DNA from: SZUA-146 sp963922815
Lineage (GTDB): Bacteria > Pseudomonadota > Gammaproteobacteria > Steroidobacterales > SZUA-146
Direction: 5' to 3'
DNA: 64,000 bases
Assembly (NCBI GenBank): GCA_963922815.1
Contig: CAWUKD010000002.1
Coordinates: 1 to 64,000 of the forward strand
In this document: positions 35,694-45,340 of the stretch, piece after piece
Numbering within the stretch: the stretch's first letter is position 1
Layout: each line of letters starts with the position of its first letter
Position numbers and translations under genes: made by a program
The notes under the pieces: model-generated
Databases searched by the model: none
Told to the model about the DNA's origin: nothing
Seen by the model: the letters and a program-made list of their open reading frames with translations, nothing else

Positions 35694-36935
35694 TTATTGG
35701 TTCTGTAGCTGACGTTTCAGTTTTTCGCGCTGCGCCACCAGATGATCGGGAATGTCTTTGTATACGTCGTCAAACATGGAATCGACGGCAAAGCTGCTGC
35801 CTTCTTCTGTCGTGCCATACGACAGGGCTTCCTGCCAGCTTGCGGCCATGGATGCATCGAGTTCGGCGATCGTGGAATCATGTTCTTCCTGCGTCCAGGC
35901 GCCGAGCCCGATCAAATGATTCTTAAGTCGTTCGACGGGGTCGCCCAGCGGAAAGTGTTCGTGTTCGTTTTTGGCTCTGTAACGACTCGGATCGTCGCTG
36001 GTTGAGTGCGCCGACGCCCGGTAAGTCACGTGCTCGATAAGTGTCGGTCCGCCGCCGCTTCGCGCACGTTCCGCGGCCCACTCCGTGGCGGCGTAGACGG
36101 CGAGAAAGTCGTTGCCGTCGACCCGAATGCCGGGCATGCCGTAGCCGGGGCCGCGGGCTGCAAACGGGCTGTCCTGACCGCCCGCGATACCCTGGAACGT
36201 GGAGATGGCCCACTGGTTGTTGACTACGTTGATGATGCACGGCGCCTGATAGACGTTCGCGAAGGTCAGGGCATTGTGATAATCGGATTCAGCGGTGCTG
36301 CCTTCTCCGGTCCAGGTGACCGCAATATGATCTTCGCCTTTAATCGCCGACGCCATGGCCCAGCCTACGGCCTGTGGCACCTGAGTGGTCAGATTACCGG
36401 AGATGGAAAAGATATTTTTTTCTTTCCAGTGATACATGATGGGCAACTGTCGGCCGCGGCACATGTCGCGGGCGTTGGACAGGCACTGGCACATCAGGTC
36501 GAGCACCGGACGTTCACGGGCGAAGTAGAGCCCCTGGTTGCGGTAGGTCGGAAACAGCATATCGCCGGTGCGCAGCGCCATGCCCTGTGCGACCGATACG
36601 GCTTCCTCGCCGCGTGACTGCACGTAGAAGGAAATTTTACCCTGTCGCTGGGCTTTGAGCATGCGATCGTCAAAGGCGCGCACGCTAAGCATCAGGTAAA
36701 GCCCGCGCCTGAGCTGTTCGATGGACAGTTCAGGGTTCCAGCTACCCTGGGCGACGCCATTTTCATCCAGCACACGGACGAGCTGTTTGGACATTTCCGT
36801 CGTGTCACCGGCTGCTACATCGAGCGCCGGCTTGTCGACGGCGCCGGCATTTGACAGTGTGAGATAGCTAAAATCAGGCTGCTCACCTGGTCGCGCTGGC
36901 GCTCCTGGAACACGCATTCGGGGTTTTTGAGACAC
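35694..36935 (-). CDS. bkdA1: 2-oxoisovalerate dehydrogenase E1 alpha subunit
   Basis: A 413-residue thiamine-diphosphate-binding alpha subunit. The ThDP motif runs from AVTWTGEGSTAESDYHNAL to NNQWAIST; RASAHSTSDDPSRYR is the phosphorylation-loop region of family members. The GTG start at 36935 has AGGAG seven bases upstream. It begins the E1a-E1b-E2 operon. A non-conserved N-terminal arm of about 60 residues precedes the fold. Its role is branched-chain amino-acid breakdown and possibly branched fatty-acid priming. Confidence 0.92.
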   Translation of the reverse strand: MSQKPRMRVPGAPARPGEQPDFSYLTLSNAGAVDKPALDVAAGDTTEMSKQLVRVLDENGVAQGSWNPELSIEQLRRGLYLMLSVRAFDDRMLKAQRQGKISFYVQSRGEEAVSVAQGMALRTGDMLFPTYRNQGLYFARERPVLDLMCQCLSNARDMCRGRQLPIMYHWKEKNIFSISGNLTTQVPQAVGWAMASAIKGEDHIAVTWTGEGSTAESDYHNALTFANVYQAPCIINVVNNQWAISTFQGIAGGQDSPFAARGPGYGMPGIRVDGNDFLAVYAATEWAAERARSGGGPTLIEHVTYRASAHSTSDDPSRYRAKNEHEHFPLGDPVERLKNHLIGLGAWTQEEHDSTIAELDASMAASWQEALSYGTTEEGSSFAVDSMFDDVYKDIPDHLVAQREKLKRQLQNQ

Positions 36936-37154
36936 GCGGTTACTCCTGCAGACAACTTAGTGTGCGAATACGTGGCGGCATTATGTGCGGCGCATGCAAC
37001 TGCTCGCACGAGAAAGCGAGCACAGCGAACGTAATCGAAGACCGGACCGGTTGCGGTCCGAGCGAATCATTATAAATGAAACCAATTGGTCGTGCCGATT
37101 CTATTTGCGCTGGTTGGGTGGCTGATTCGGTCCGAAAATGATGCGGCGCAAAAA

Positions 37155-38483
37155 CTAACGCCTTGAAACCAGTGAGTAAACCCCGAACCCGAACAGAATT
37201 AACACCCCGCCCCAAATGGCTTCCATCGGTCGGTTCATGGCGATATGGACGATGGTCCACCCGGTCAGAGCCAGGAAAATCAGCGGTGTAGCGGGATAGG
37301 CCCACGCCGAGAACGGGCGGGGCTCGTCGGCTCGCCGTGACCGCAGCGCAAACAGGGCGATCACGGTCACAAAGGTGTTGAGCGCGAGCGTGAAGCCGCT
37401 AAATACCAGAATGGACTCGAAGGTCGCGGTCACGATCAGCAGCAGCGCAATCAGTGCCTGAACATAGATAGCGATATACGGAATGCCGTCTGAATTTGTC
37501 CTCGACAGCAGCGCGAACGGTTTGAAATCTTCGCCGATCATCTGCAGAACGCGCGGGGCGGCCAGAATCATCGCGCTGGCTGTAGAAATCAGCAGCAGCG
37601 ACAGCAGTGCGCTGGCAATACGGGCCACGTTCTCACCAAACGCATAGTCAGCCGCGACATAAACTATCTCGAGTTTCCCGACCATGGCCTCCTGAGGCGC
37701 AATGGACAGGAAGGTGTAGTTCACCAGCAGGTAGATGAGTGTCACCACCACGGTCCCCGCCGCCAGAATACGAGGCAGCGATTTCTGCGGGTTTTCGAGC
37801 TCGCCCGAAAAGTACGTGGCGGCGTTCCACCCGGAGTATGCGTAGCTGACGTAAATCAAAGAAACAGCAAACGCGCTGCTCACCATGACGTTCGGATCAT
37901 GAATGGTGGGTGCAAACGTGGTGGATTGCACGGGAGTTGCAAAATACAGCGCGGCCAGGCAGCCGCCTACCAGCATGGCCAGCTTCAGCAGCGTAAAGAC
38001 CCATTGGGTGTTGCCGCTACGCTGCCGTGAGCTTGAGTGCAACAGCGCCAGGGCAGTAACCAGCAGGCACGCCGAAAATGTGGCCGGTATTTCGGGCACG
38101 ACGAGATTGAGATACTTGCCAAAGGTGATAGCCACCAAAGCCGTCGGCGCCGCGAAACCAATCGTGGCCGACACCCAGCCGGATACGAAGCCCAGAGACG
38201 GATGAATGGCAGCTGAGAGAAAATTATATTCGCCGCCAGATCGAGGTAGCCGCGCGCCAAGTTCTGCGTAGCACAGGGCGCCGCAAAAGGCGGTAAGCCC
38301 GCCGAGTGCCCAAAGCATCAGCAGAGCGAACCCCGAAGTGATGCCGGCAAGCTGAAATCCCAGCGAGGTGAATACGCCGGTGCCGATCATGTTGGCGATG
38401 ATCACCGCGGTGGCAACGCGGGGCGTGAAATAGCGGTGTTGCCGGTCTGAGCTGATCGATTGGGGTTCGTTAGACGGCTTCAT
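37155..38483 (-). CDS. APC superfamily amino-acid permease
   Basis: A 442-residue permease with 12 predicted helices. The first helix has the APC motif AVIIANMIGTGVFTSLGFQLAGI, followed by CYAELGARLPRSGGEYNFLSAAIHPSLGFVSGW. The ATG at 38483 is chosen because the longer frame starts with TTG and overlaps the divergent gene's control region. It lies upstream of the branched-chain dehydrogenase operon on the same strand but is separated by 220 bp, so it may or may not supply its substrates. The amino acid carried is unknown. Confidence 0.88.
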   Translation of the reverse strand: MKPSNEPQSISSDRQHRYFTPRVATAVIIANMIGTGVFTSLGFQLAGITSGFALLMLWALGGLTAFCGALCYAELGARLPRSGGEYNFLSAAIHPSLGFVSGWVSATIGFAAPTALVAITFGKYLNLVVPEIPATFSACLLVTALALLHSSSRQRSGNTQWVFTLLKLAMLVGGCLAALYFATPVQSTTFAPTIHDPNVMVSSAFAVSLIYVSYAYSGWNAATYFSGELENPQKSLPRILAAGTVVVTLIYLLVNYTFLSIAPQEAMVGKLEIVYVAADYAFGENVARIASALLSLLLISTASAMILAAPRVLQMIGEDFKPFALLSRTNSDGIPYIAIYVQALIALLLIVTATFESILVFSGFTLALNTFVTVIALFALRSRRADEPRPFSAWAYPATPLIFLALTGWTIVHIAMNRPMEAIWGGVLILFGFGVYSLVSRR

Positions 38484-38559
38484 CGTCACGGTTATATCAC
38501 GCGATGTTGATAGTTTGGTAAACTTATCAATCAACTCTTATTTTAAGGCAGTGCACACT

Positions 38560-39039
38560 ATGGCGATTAGCAAAGGCGAAAAAATTCCAGCAGTTACTTT
38601 GAAACATATGACGGACGAGGGACCGGCTGATATTTCGACCGCCGAGGTGTTTGGTGGCAAGAAAGTCGTTCTGTTCGCCGTACCAGGCGCATTTACCCCA
38701 GGCTGTTCGATGACGCATCTTCCCGGGTTTGTCGAAGCTGCCGCCGACATCAAGGCCAAAGGCGTAGACACCGTCGCCTGCATCTCTGTCAATGACGCCT
38801 TTGTTATGGGCGCCTGGGGTCAGGCGCAAAACGCCGACGACATATTGATGCTCGCAGACCCCGACGGGGACTTTGCAGACGCTGTGGGTTTATCGGTAGA
38901 TCTGAGCCAGTTTGGCCTCGGCAAGCGCTCGTCGCGATATGCGATGATCGTTGAAGATGGTGTGGTCAGTAGTACACACATCGAACCTGAAGGCGGTATC
39001 ACCGTTTCTTCGGCGGCTTCCGTGATGGAGCACTTGTAG
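38560..39039 (+). CDS. Peroxiredoxin (Prx5-type)
   Basis: A 159-residue thiol peroxidase of the AhpC/TSA family, Prx5 branch. The peroxidatic cysteine is C49 in PGAFTPGCSMTHLPGF; a second cysteine, C74 (TVACISVNDAF), is at the family's usual place. The ending YAMIVEDGVVSSTHIEPEGG is also characteristic. The ATG at 38560 fits the family N-terminus; an AAGG lies 11 bases upstream. It would reduce H2O2 or alkyl hydroperoxides with glutathione or thioredoxin. It is monocistronic with its own terminator. Confidence 0.93.
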   Translation: MAISKGEKIPAVTLKHMTDEGPADISTAEVFGGKKVVLFAVPGAFTPGCSMTHLPGFVEAAADIKAKGVDTVACISVNDAFVMGAWGQAQNADDILMLADPDGDFADAVGLSVDLSQFGLGKRSSRYAMIVEDGVVSSTHIEPEGGITVSSAASVMEHL

Positions 39040-39082
39040 TCACCACAGGCCGTTCAGGCCGCAGAGTAGCTGCTTTATCAGG

Positions 39083-39112
39083 AAAACCCGCTCGGCATGA
39101 GCGGGTTTTTTT
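39083..39112 (+). terminator. Rho-independent terminator after peroxiredoxin
   Basis: AACCCGCT (39085-39092) pairs with AGCGGGTT (39100-39107), followed by T residues. Confidence 0.9.
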
Positions 39113-39244
39113 GTGGGGATGACAGGTATGCCCGACTAACAAAGGGCGCGCCGCTCTCGCGATCACGCCCTTCTGCGGGTAGTCACTCAGGATGGTATGC
39201 GGGTACAACCGGAGTGAGGTTACTCAATCAGGCCCGAAGCGAGA

Positions 39245-39949
39245 CTATTTGGACGTTGTTACGCGCTCAATTTTCACGCGTGCAACCGGGTTGCGCCAGT
39301 CGTAGTCGGATGCTTTCAGATCCGCTTCTCCGTGAATCCCCGGGCTGACGCGAACGTAGCCTTCGCCACCCGCGTCAGGTGACGGTCCTTCGCCTCCGCA
39401 CTGAGGGCCGGGAATGTTTGCGCACAGTTCATCATTCGGCTCACTGCCCGCGTCGTACCCGATCGCGGTAAAGTTCAGTGTTTGCCAGCGAAAACGCGGT
39501 GCGCGAACCGTGTTCAGTCCCACGAAAGAATCGTTGGTGGGCAAGAGCATTGCCGCCACGCTGATGTGATCAAACTCGAATGCGGTGTCCAGTCGAACCG
39601 TTACGCTTTGTCCGGGGCCCAGCAGGCCTTCGGTCGACTCCACGTCTCCCACCAGCTCGGGCAATGTACCGAGAAGTTCAGCGAAAGGTCCTGTAGCGCC
39701 GCCTTCTGCAAGAAGGGCCAGTTCGTCGCTGGCCGGCGTGCCGGTTTCAAACAGGCTGATGTCCTTTTTATGTGCCACGACAAGCAAGGGTGTAAAGGTG
39801 GTTGCGCTTATGTTGGTGACAGTGACTTCATAGCTTCGGTCGCTGCCGCTATTCCAGCGGTCGGCCGAAGCGCTAAGGGGTGACAGGGCCAGCGCCGTAA
39901 GGGCGACTGCGCCGAATTTCAAAAGACCTGATCTGGCAAAAGTGTTCAT
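39245..39949 (-). CDS. Exported spondin-domain protein
   Basis: A 234-residue protein with a signal peptide (KFGAVALTALALSPLSASA) and a spondin_N domain beginning YEVTVTNISATTFTPLLVVAHKKDISLFETGTPASDELALLAEGG, a wording common to bacterial spondin proteins. The C-terminal part has two cysteines (ELCANIPGPQCGG) and YVRVSPGIHG. GGGAG precedes the ATG. Bacterial members are secreted or cell-surface proteins of unknown function, often adhesive by analogy with animal spondins. It stands alone next to a two-component system. Confidence 0.85.
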   Translation of the reverse strand: MNTFARSGLLKFGAVALTALALSPLSASADRWNSGSDRSYEVTVTNISATTFTPLLVVAHKKDISLFETGTPASDELALLAEGGATGPFAELLGTLPELVGDVESTEGLLGPGQSVTVRLDTAFEFDHISVAAMLLPTNDSFVGLNTVRAPRFRWQTLNFTAIGYDAGSEPNDELCANIPGPQCGGEGPSPDAGGEGYVRVSPGIHGEADLKASDYDWRNPVARVKIERVTTSK

Positions 39950-39964
39950 GGGTACTCCCTGATA

Positions 39965-39986
39965 GTGTGTTTGAATGTCAACACAC
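39965..39986. promoter_or_regulatory. Inverted repeat upstream of spondin gene
   Basis: GTGTGTT (39965-39971) and AACACAC (39980-39986) form a perfect 7-bp inverted repeat 16 bp upstream of the start. It could be an operator or a leader hairpin. Confidence 0.35.
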
Positions 39987-40186
39987 AGTCTGGCGCCATC
40001 AAATCACCCTGTAGTCACAAGAATTTAACAAATTGATAAACGCGGGCGTGGTGACGTGTCTGGGGTTCCCGATGCCGTGCACAGAAAGGAGCAGAACGGG
40101 CTGGGCGTCCGTCATTGGTAAACGCCCCATCTGGCTACGCGTATTGTCCTGGCGTAATCCCTGTGCGCATTTTCCGGGTGCGATGC

Positions 40187-41653
40187 TCAGGCGCAGTTCA
40201 AAGAAAACGAGAACGCGGAGCCCTGCCCGAGCCGGCTGGCTACTTCGATTTTGCTGTTGTGCAGGTCGAGTATCTTCTTGACTATGGCAAGCCCGAGACC
40301 TGTGCCCCGGTGCCGGTTGGGGTCGTTATTCTTCGACACGAACGAGCGCTCAAAAATGCGCGGCAGGTCTTCAGAGCTGATTCCTGCGCCGCTGTCGAAC
40401 ACTGTCGTGACGATCTGGTCTTTGTGTTTTTTCAGGCAGACGCGAACCACGCCATTCGTGTCGGTGTGTTTGAGCGCGTTGTCAATCAGGTTTTCCAGTA
40501 CGCGCTCGAGCATGCCGATATCAGCGGATACCAGTGCGGTCGTTTTTTCGATGTCTACCTCAAGAGTGATGCCGCGTTTGGCGGCATCGAGTTTGAATTT
40601 GTGCACAATATCGTGCACCAGTTCAGCCATTGAAAAAGGCTCGCGCTTCAGCGTCAGAATTCCTGCGTCAAGGTTGGAAAGTTCAAACAGTTCTTTCACC
40701 AGTTTGCCCAGATGGCGCCCGTGCCGCCCGGCTGTTTCCAGGTATTCGCGACGCTGTTCCTCACCGAGCTCGTCGTATTTGAGATACAGCGTGTCGATGT
40801 AACCCTGCATGGAGGATAGAGGCGTGCGCAAATCGTGCGAGACGTTTTGCATCAGTTCGCGCCGGCGTCTGTCGGTTTGGCGAAGCTCGTGCATCTGACT
40901 GACAATTTTTTGCGACATGCGGTTAAACGTTCCTGCGAGCGTGTCGATTTCATCTCCGCCTTTCTCGCGGTACCGGGCACTGACCACTTCGCTGAAACCA
41001 TTGTCACGAAACGCATTGAAGCTGCCTACAAGCCGATGCAGGCGACGCGTGAGCACGTAGAAAATCAGCAGTCCGGCCAGCAGTGCGAACGCCATCAGTG
41101 CCACAACCGCAACCACGCCGTTCTTGATAATGAGACTGTTGCGCAGACCGCGTACGGCGGCCATGTGAGATTCGCCGCCCAGTACTGCGTACAGATATCC
41201 TGTGGTGCTGCCACTGTCGTTGGTGACTGGCGCGGCCGAAAAAACTTTGGTGGCGCCCGGATTTCGCGGATCGTCACCGTATATGGGTAGCCGATCCGGA
41301 TGGGCGATAAAGTCGGTGATCGGGCCGAGACTGATCGGTTGGTCTGCCACCGCGCCCTCGGGAAGGGCGTGGCCAACCACGCGTCCGGTCGGATCGAGCA
41401 GATAGACTTCTATCGACGGGTTGATCACCATCACCATATTGGCAATGTCTTTCAGGGCATCTTCGTTGATCCGGTCGCCTTCCATCAGATTCTGCGTGGC
41501 AACAACATAGTCCGCGATGGTCTTGTTGAGCCTTTGTGTGGCTTCCTGCTGATAGCGTTCGGTGGTCCACCACGTAATGCCCACGGTGGCCAGACCGATG
41601 CAGACGAGGATGCCGAGCAGTGCCGCGACGGACCTTAAAAACAGTGAATTCAT
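40187..41653 (-). CDS. Two-component sensor histidine kinase
   Basis: A 488-residue membrane kinase. TM1 is at residues 5-28, a periplasmic dCache/PAS-like sensor at about 30-178, TM2 at about 179-201, HAMP at about 202-256, HisKA with phospho-acceptor H273 (NVSHDLRTPLSSMQGYID), and a HATPase domain (N box DNALKHTDTNG, G1 DSGAGIS, F box and GTGLGLAI). It overlaps the response regulator stop by four bases. The signal is unknown. HAMP plus a large periplasmic domain suggests envelope sensing. Confidence 0.93.
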   Translation of the reverse strand: MNSLFLRSVAALLGILVCIGLATVGITWWTTERYQQEATQRLNKTIADYVVATQNLMEGDRINEDALKDIANMVMVINPSIEVYLLDPTGRVVGHALPEGAVADQPISLGPITDFIAHPDRLPIYGDDPRNPGATKVFSAAPVTNDSGSTTGYLYAVLGGESHMAAVRGLRNSLIIKNGVVAVVALMAFALLAGLLIFYVLTRRLHRLVGSFNAFRDNGFSEVVSARYREKGGDEIDTLAGTFNRMSQKIVSQMHELRQTDRRRRELMQNVSHDLRTPLSSMQGYIDTLYLKYDELGEEQRREYLETAGRHGRHLGKLVKELFELSNLDAGILTLKREPFSMAELVHDIVHKFKLDAAKRGITLEVDIEKTTALVSADIGMLERVLENLIDNALKHTDTNGVVRVCLKKHKDQIVTTVFDSGAGISSEDLPRIFERSFVSKNNDPNRHRGTGLGLAIVKKILDLHNSKIEVASRLGQGSAFSFSLNCA

Positions 41654-42363
41654 ACAGAGGCAGGTTGCTGTCCAAAGCGATAGCCCACACCCCAGACGGT
41701 GGTCAGCATCGCCGGTGAAGAAGGGTCGGGCTCTATCTTTCCTCGCAGACGATTGATGTGGGTGTTTACCGTGTGCTCATAGCCGTCGTGGCCATACCCC
41801 CAGACCTGATCCAGCAGCTGGGATCGTGTAAACACAACCCCCGGATGGCTGGCAAAGTGGGCCAGAAGGTCAAATTCCTTGGCGGTAAGCGTGACCGAAC
41901 CGCCGCCGATCATGACGTCCCGGGAGCGCAAATCTATGATCAGGTCACCAGCGCAAATCTGTTTGTTTTGCTGTGCACCATTGTCCTGCCGACCCATTTC
42001 ACTGCGTCGGAAAATAGCTTTGGCCCGCGCCACCATTTCGCGCACGCTGAACGGCTTGGTCAGGTAATCATCGGCACCCAGCTCAAGACCAAGTACGCGA
42101 TCTATCTCGGAGGTTTTGGCTGTGATCATGATAATCGGGACCGTGCTACCCGATTCCCGGAGTGCTCTGCATATGTGCAGGCCGTCGTTGCCGGGCAGCT
42201 GGATGTCCAGAAGGACCAGGTCCCATGACTGCGACAGCGCCAGATCAAGTCCCTTGCGACCGTCGTGGGCCACGGTGACTTCCTCGCAGACATCCTGGAG
42301 GTGCAGTTTGATGAGCGCGGCGATATCGGTTTCGTCTTCAATAACTAGGGCATTTCTGGCCAT
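41650..42363 (-). CDS. OmpR-family response regulator
   Basis: A 237-residue regulator with a receiver domain (phospho-acceptor D53 in LVLLDIQLPGNDG, acidic pair E9-D10, switch K in LTKPF) and a C-terminal winged helix (LTAKEFDLLAHFASHPGVVFTRSQLLDQVWGY through VNTHINRLRGKIEPDPS). I chose the ATG at 42363, with GAGAAG upstream, over the ATG at 42381. It is the first gene of a regulator-kinase pair. Confidence 0.93.
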   Translation of the reverse strand: MARNALVIEDETDIAALIKLHLQDVCEEVTVAHDGRKGLDLALSQSWDLVLLDIQLPGNDGLHICRALRESGSTVPIIMITAKTSEIDRVLGLELGADDYLTKPFSVREMVARAKAIFRRSEMGRQDNGAQQNKQICAGDLIIDLRSRDVMIGGGSVTLTAKEFDLLAHFASHPGVVFTRSQLLDQVWGYGHDGYEHTVNTHINRLRGKIEPDPSSPAMLTTVWGVGYRFGQQPASV

Positions 42364-42746
42364 ATGACTTCTCACATCCATTTAGAAAGCGTAGCCGTAA
42401 AAACTTACGCTGAGATCACAAAACGATTCTTAATCCATAACGACCCAGCCAGAGCGGTGAATATTTCGTTTTATTTACCGTTGTGCCGGAGGCGAGCGGC
42501 CGGGCAGGTGCCGGTCGAGGGATTCGACGCACAGATCCACCTGAACGGCCGCGGCGTGGGAGCGTTGACACGTTGATCCGTGCGGTAGTGATGCAGCGCC
42601 ACAAATATCACCGGTGCCGTTAGAGTGCTGCAGATATGGCATCAATCGAAGCCGAGCGCCCGAGAATCATGTGCTCCGCCGTCTTGATGTGCGCATCAAT
42701 TGAAAAAAATCGACGCAAAACAAGCGGCAACATTGCACTTGGGGCT
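42364..42746. other. Gene-free divergent region
   Basis: About 380 bp between the response regulator and the second TonB receptor's promoter. Short frames exist but none has family features or a good ribosome site. I see no tRNA or repeat. Confidence 0.5.
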
Positions 42747-42775
42747 TTGCAACTGCACAATACAGAGCATCATAT
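42747..42775 (+). promoter_or_regulatory. Putative promoter of second TonB receptor
   Basis: TTGCAA (42747-42752) and TCATAT (42770-42775) are 17 bp apart. The upstream block GCAACATTG and the CTGCA just after the -35 box also occur at the first receptor's promoter. Confidence 0.35.
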
Positions 42776-42858
42776 TAGGGGGTTCTGTGCCGCTTGCTGA
42801 ACGCATGCAATGCCGGTCGTTCCCTGTGCATTTTCATTGTGTAGGTGGGTAGGTCCGT

Positions 42859-45207
42859 ATGTCTAATCCAAGAAATTCGTCATTTCCGTTAATTGCAGCT
42901 GCTGTTGCGACAGCGCTGGGTACTGCCTGGACGCTTCCGGCACTGGGCCAGGCGGCCCTGGAAGAAGTGGTTGTGACCGCACGAAAACGGGAAGAGAGTC
43001 TGCAGGATGTCCCGATTTCCATTAACGCGGTGGGCGGCGCGAAGCTCGAAGAGGCTGGCATCGATAAACTCGAAGATTTGCAGGCCCTGGTCCCAAACTT
43101 TCAGCTGACAGAAACCGGCATCAGTACTCAGATGTACGTGCGCGGTATCGGTACGAGCAACAACCAGGGGTTTGAGCAGTCGGTGGGTACGTACATCGAC
43201 GGCGTGTACTACGGACGACAGCAGCTTATCCGGGCGCCGATGTTTGATCTGGCCCGGGTTGAGGTGCTGCGCGGACCCCAGAGTATTCTGTTCGGCAAGA
43301 ACTCGATTGCCGGCGCCCTGAACATGACGACAGCCAAGCCAACTGACGAGCGTACGGCCAAAGTCGGCCTCACCGTCAATCCCGATTTTGGGGGCTATGA
43401 GGGGCGGTTCATTTATTCGCAGGGACTGACCGACAAGCTGGCCGGTCGCCTGTCGGTGCGTTACGCCGAAGAAGACGGCTATGTGCGCAATACCCAGAAG
43501 AACGAGGATGAAGTCAGTCGGGAAGAAGCGACGGTGCGCGCCCAGTTGCGCTATACGCCCAGCGATACCCAGGAATGGAATCTGAAAGCCGAGTGGAATC
43601 AGTTTGATCAGACCGGTCGCCAGATCGAGGTGATTCAGGATGATGCCTCGGCGGCCAGCGGAGGCGCCACGTTTGCCCAGATTCTGGGCGCATTGGGTTC
43701 GCCGTTTGGAATTACCGAGACCGACCTCGACTATGAGCGGCAGGCTGACTCGTTCGAAAAGAGTGACAATGAGCTGCTGAACTTCACATTGATCGGCAGT
43801 TTTGATCTTGACAGCGGTAGCACATTTACAACGACTACCGGCTATGTCGAATACACGTTTGATGAGATTTGTGACTGCGACTTCGTAGGCGCGCCGGTTT
43901 TTGACCTGCCCATGAGTGAAGGATACGAGCAAATCAGCCAGGAATTTCGCTGGTCGTCACCGGGTGGTGAGCTGGTTGACTGGCAGACCGGCTTTTTCTT
44001 CCAGAAAAGCGACGTAGTGTTCGAGGATATGCTGCGAGTAATGACCGACAGCATTCTGCCGCAGGTTTCGTCGCTGCTGGCGCCCACGGTGAATCAGGGT
44101 GCAGCCCGAGTCTATGAATCCGAATCGGAGCTGTACGCGTACTTTGCCGAGGGGACGCTGAATCTGTCTGACCGCTTCCGCGTAACCTTTGGTGGTCGAT
44201 ATACGAAGGAGCACAAGTCTGGCTCCAGAATTGCCCAGGTGTACGACCTTATGCCCAACACGCTTGAGCGGCTTGGACTTTCGACCAGCGTAGCGGCTCC
44301 ACTGGTGTTTTTTGGCGCCTTTGGATTTGACAATGAGCAGTTCAACGGACACAACCTGCGTGGATCACGTTCAGAAGATTCGTTCACGCCTTCGCTCAAC
44401 ATGCAGTATGACCTGAACGATGACTGGATGGCCTACATCACTGCCAGTACTGGTTACAAATCCGGTGGTTATGATGCCAGAGGTAACAACATCAACTCGT
44501 TTGAGTTTGAAGAAGAAGAAGCCGTTTCCGTCGAAGTGGGTGCGAAAGGTAAATTCGCTGACGGCCGGGTAGAGGCGAACATTTCTTTGTACAACACCAG
44601 CTATGACGATCTGCAGGTGTCCCAATTTGATGGCCAGATCGGTTTCAACGTTGGTAATGCCGGTGAAGTACGGGCCAGAGGCCTGGAACTGGACGGACGC
44701 TGGGCGATCGCGGAGAACTGGACGTCGACGTTCTCTGTTGCGTATCTCGATCACGAGTACACCGATTTTCCGAACGGCAACTGCTATAACTTCCAGGTTC
44801 CTGACGGAGTGGTGGTAGACGGCATCCCGCTGTGCGACTACACGGGGCTTTCCGGTCAGTATACGCCTGAGATAACCGGCGCGTTATCGCTAGACTACTA
44901 TCGTCCTCTGAACGGCAACTTTGATTTGCGTATGACTGGAGACATGTCGTACTCAGGCGAGCAAAACGTTCACGTTAACCTTGATCCACAGTATGTTATT
45001 GATGCCTATGCCAAGTGGAATCTTCGAATCGCTCTGGAGAGTGACAACTGGACCCTGGCGCTGTCGGGACTTAACCTGACGGACGAGAAGGTGCTCACTT
45101 ACGTGGGTAACAATCCGCTGTCAGGCAGTACCTTCAATACCAACACCTTCTATGGTTTTATTGCGCCTCCGCGCACGTTTACCTTGTCAGCAACCTACGA
45201 GTTCTAA
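42859..45207 (+). CDS. TonB-dependent receptor
   Basis: A 782-residue outer-membrane receptor. The signal peptide ends at about residue 31 (LPALGQA). The TonB box EEVVVTARKREESLQDVPISI follows directly, then the plug (QMYVRGIGTSNNQGFEQSVGTYIDGVYYGR, RVEVLRGPQSILFGKNSIAGALNM) and a barrel ending SATYEF. The wording is that of the large family abundant in Sphingomonadales and marine Gammaproteobacteria, whose substrates range over siderophores, vitamins and hydrophobic or plant compounds. It is followed by its own terminator and then by an acyl-CoA synthetase, which may hint at an organic-acid or lipid substrate. There is no CarboxypepD domain, unlike the first receptor. Confidence 0.93.
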   Translation: MSNPRNSSFPLIAAAVATALGTAWTLPALGQAALEEVVVTARKREESLQDVPISINAVGGAKLEEAGIDKLEDLQALVPNFQLTETGISTQMYVRGIGTSNNQGFEQSVGTYIDGVYYGRQQLIRAPMFDLARVEVLRGPQSILFGKNSIAGALNMTTAKPTDERTAKVGLTVNPDFGGYEGRFIYSQGLTDKLAGRLSVRYAEEDGYVRNTQKNEDEVSREEATVRAQLRYTPSDTQEWNLKAEWNQFDQTGRQIEVIQDDASAASGGATFAQILGALGSPFGITETDLDYERQADSFEKSDNELLNFTLIGSFDLDSGSTFTTTTGYVEYTFDEICDCDFVGAPVFDLPMSEGYEQISQEFRWSSPGGELVDWQTGFFFQKSDVVFEDMLRVMTDSILPQVSSLLAPTVNQGAARVYESESELYAYFAEGTLNLSDRFRVTFGGRYTKEHKSGSRIAQVYDLMPNTLERLGLSTSVAAPLVFFGAFGFDNEQFNGHNLRGSRSEDSFTPSLNMQYDLNDDWMAYITASTGYKSGGYDARGNNINSFEFEEEEAVSVEVGAKGKFADGRVEANISLYNTSYDDLQVSQFDGQIGFNVGNAGEVRARGLELDGRWAIAENWTSTFSVAYLDHEYTDFPNGNCYNFQVPDGVVVDGIPLCDYTGLSGQYTPEITGALSLDYYRPLNGNFDLRMTGDMSYSGEQNVHVNLDPQYVIDAYAKWNLRIALESDNWTLALSGLNLTDEKVLTYVGNNPLSGSTFNTNTFYGFIAPPRTFTLSATYEF

Positions 45208-45235
45208 ATACCCGTCATCACACTGCTGCAAGTAA

Positions 45236-45260
45236 GGGCCTGCTTTGCAGGCCCTTTTTT
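45236..45260 (+). terminator. Rho-independent terminator after second TonB receptor
   Basis: GGGCCTGC (45236-45243) pairs with GCAGGCCC (45247-45254) around a TTT loop, followed by six T residues. Confidence 0.92.
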
Positions 45261-45340
45261 GTGGTGCCACATGGGTATTTGCCAAGGGTTGTGATACAAC
45301 TAATGACTTTCTCTTAAACGCTGAATTCTTAGAGGTGCTT

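Noticed and set aside
42561..42580. GTTGACACGTTGATC resembling the LacI-type operator
   Set aside because: The half-sites are one base too close, which breaks the even-spaced central CG of the other copies.
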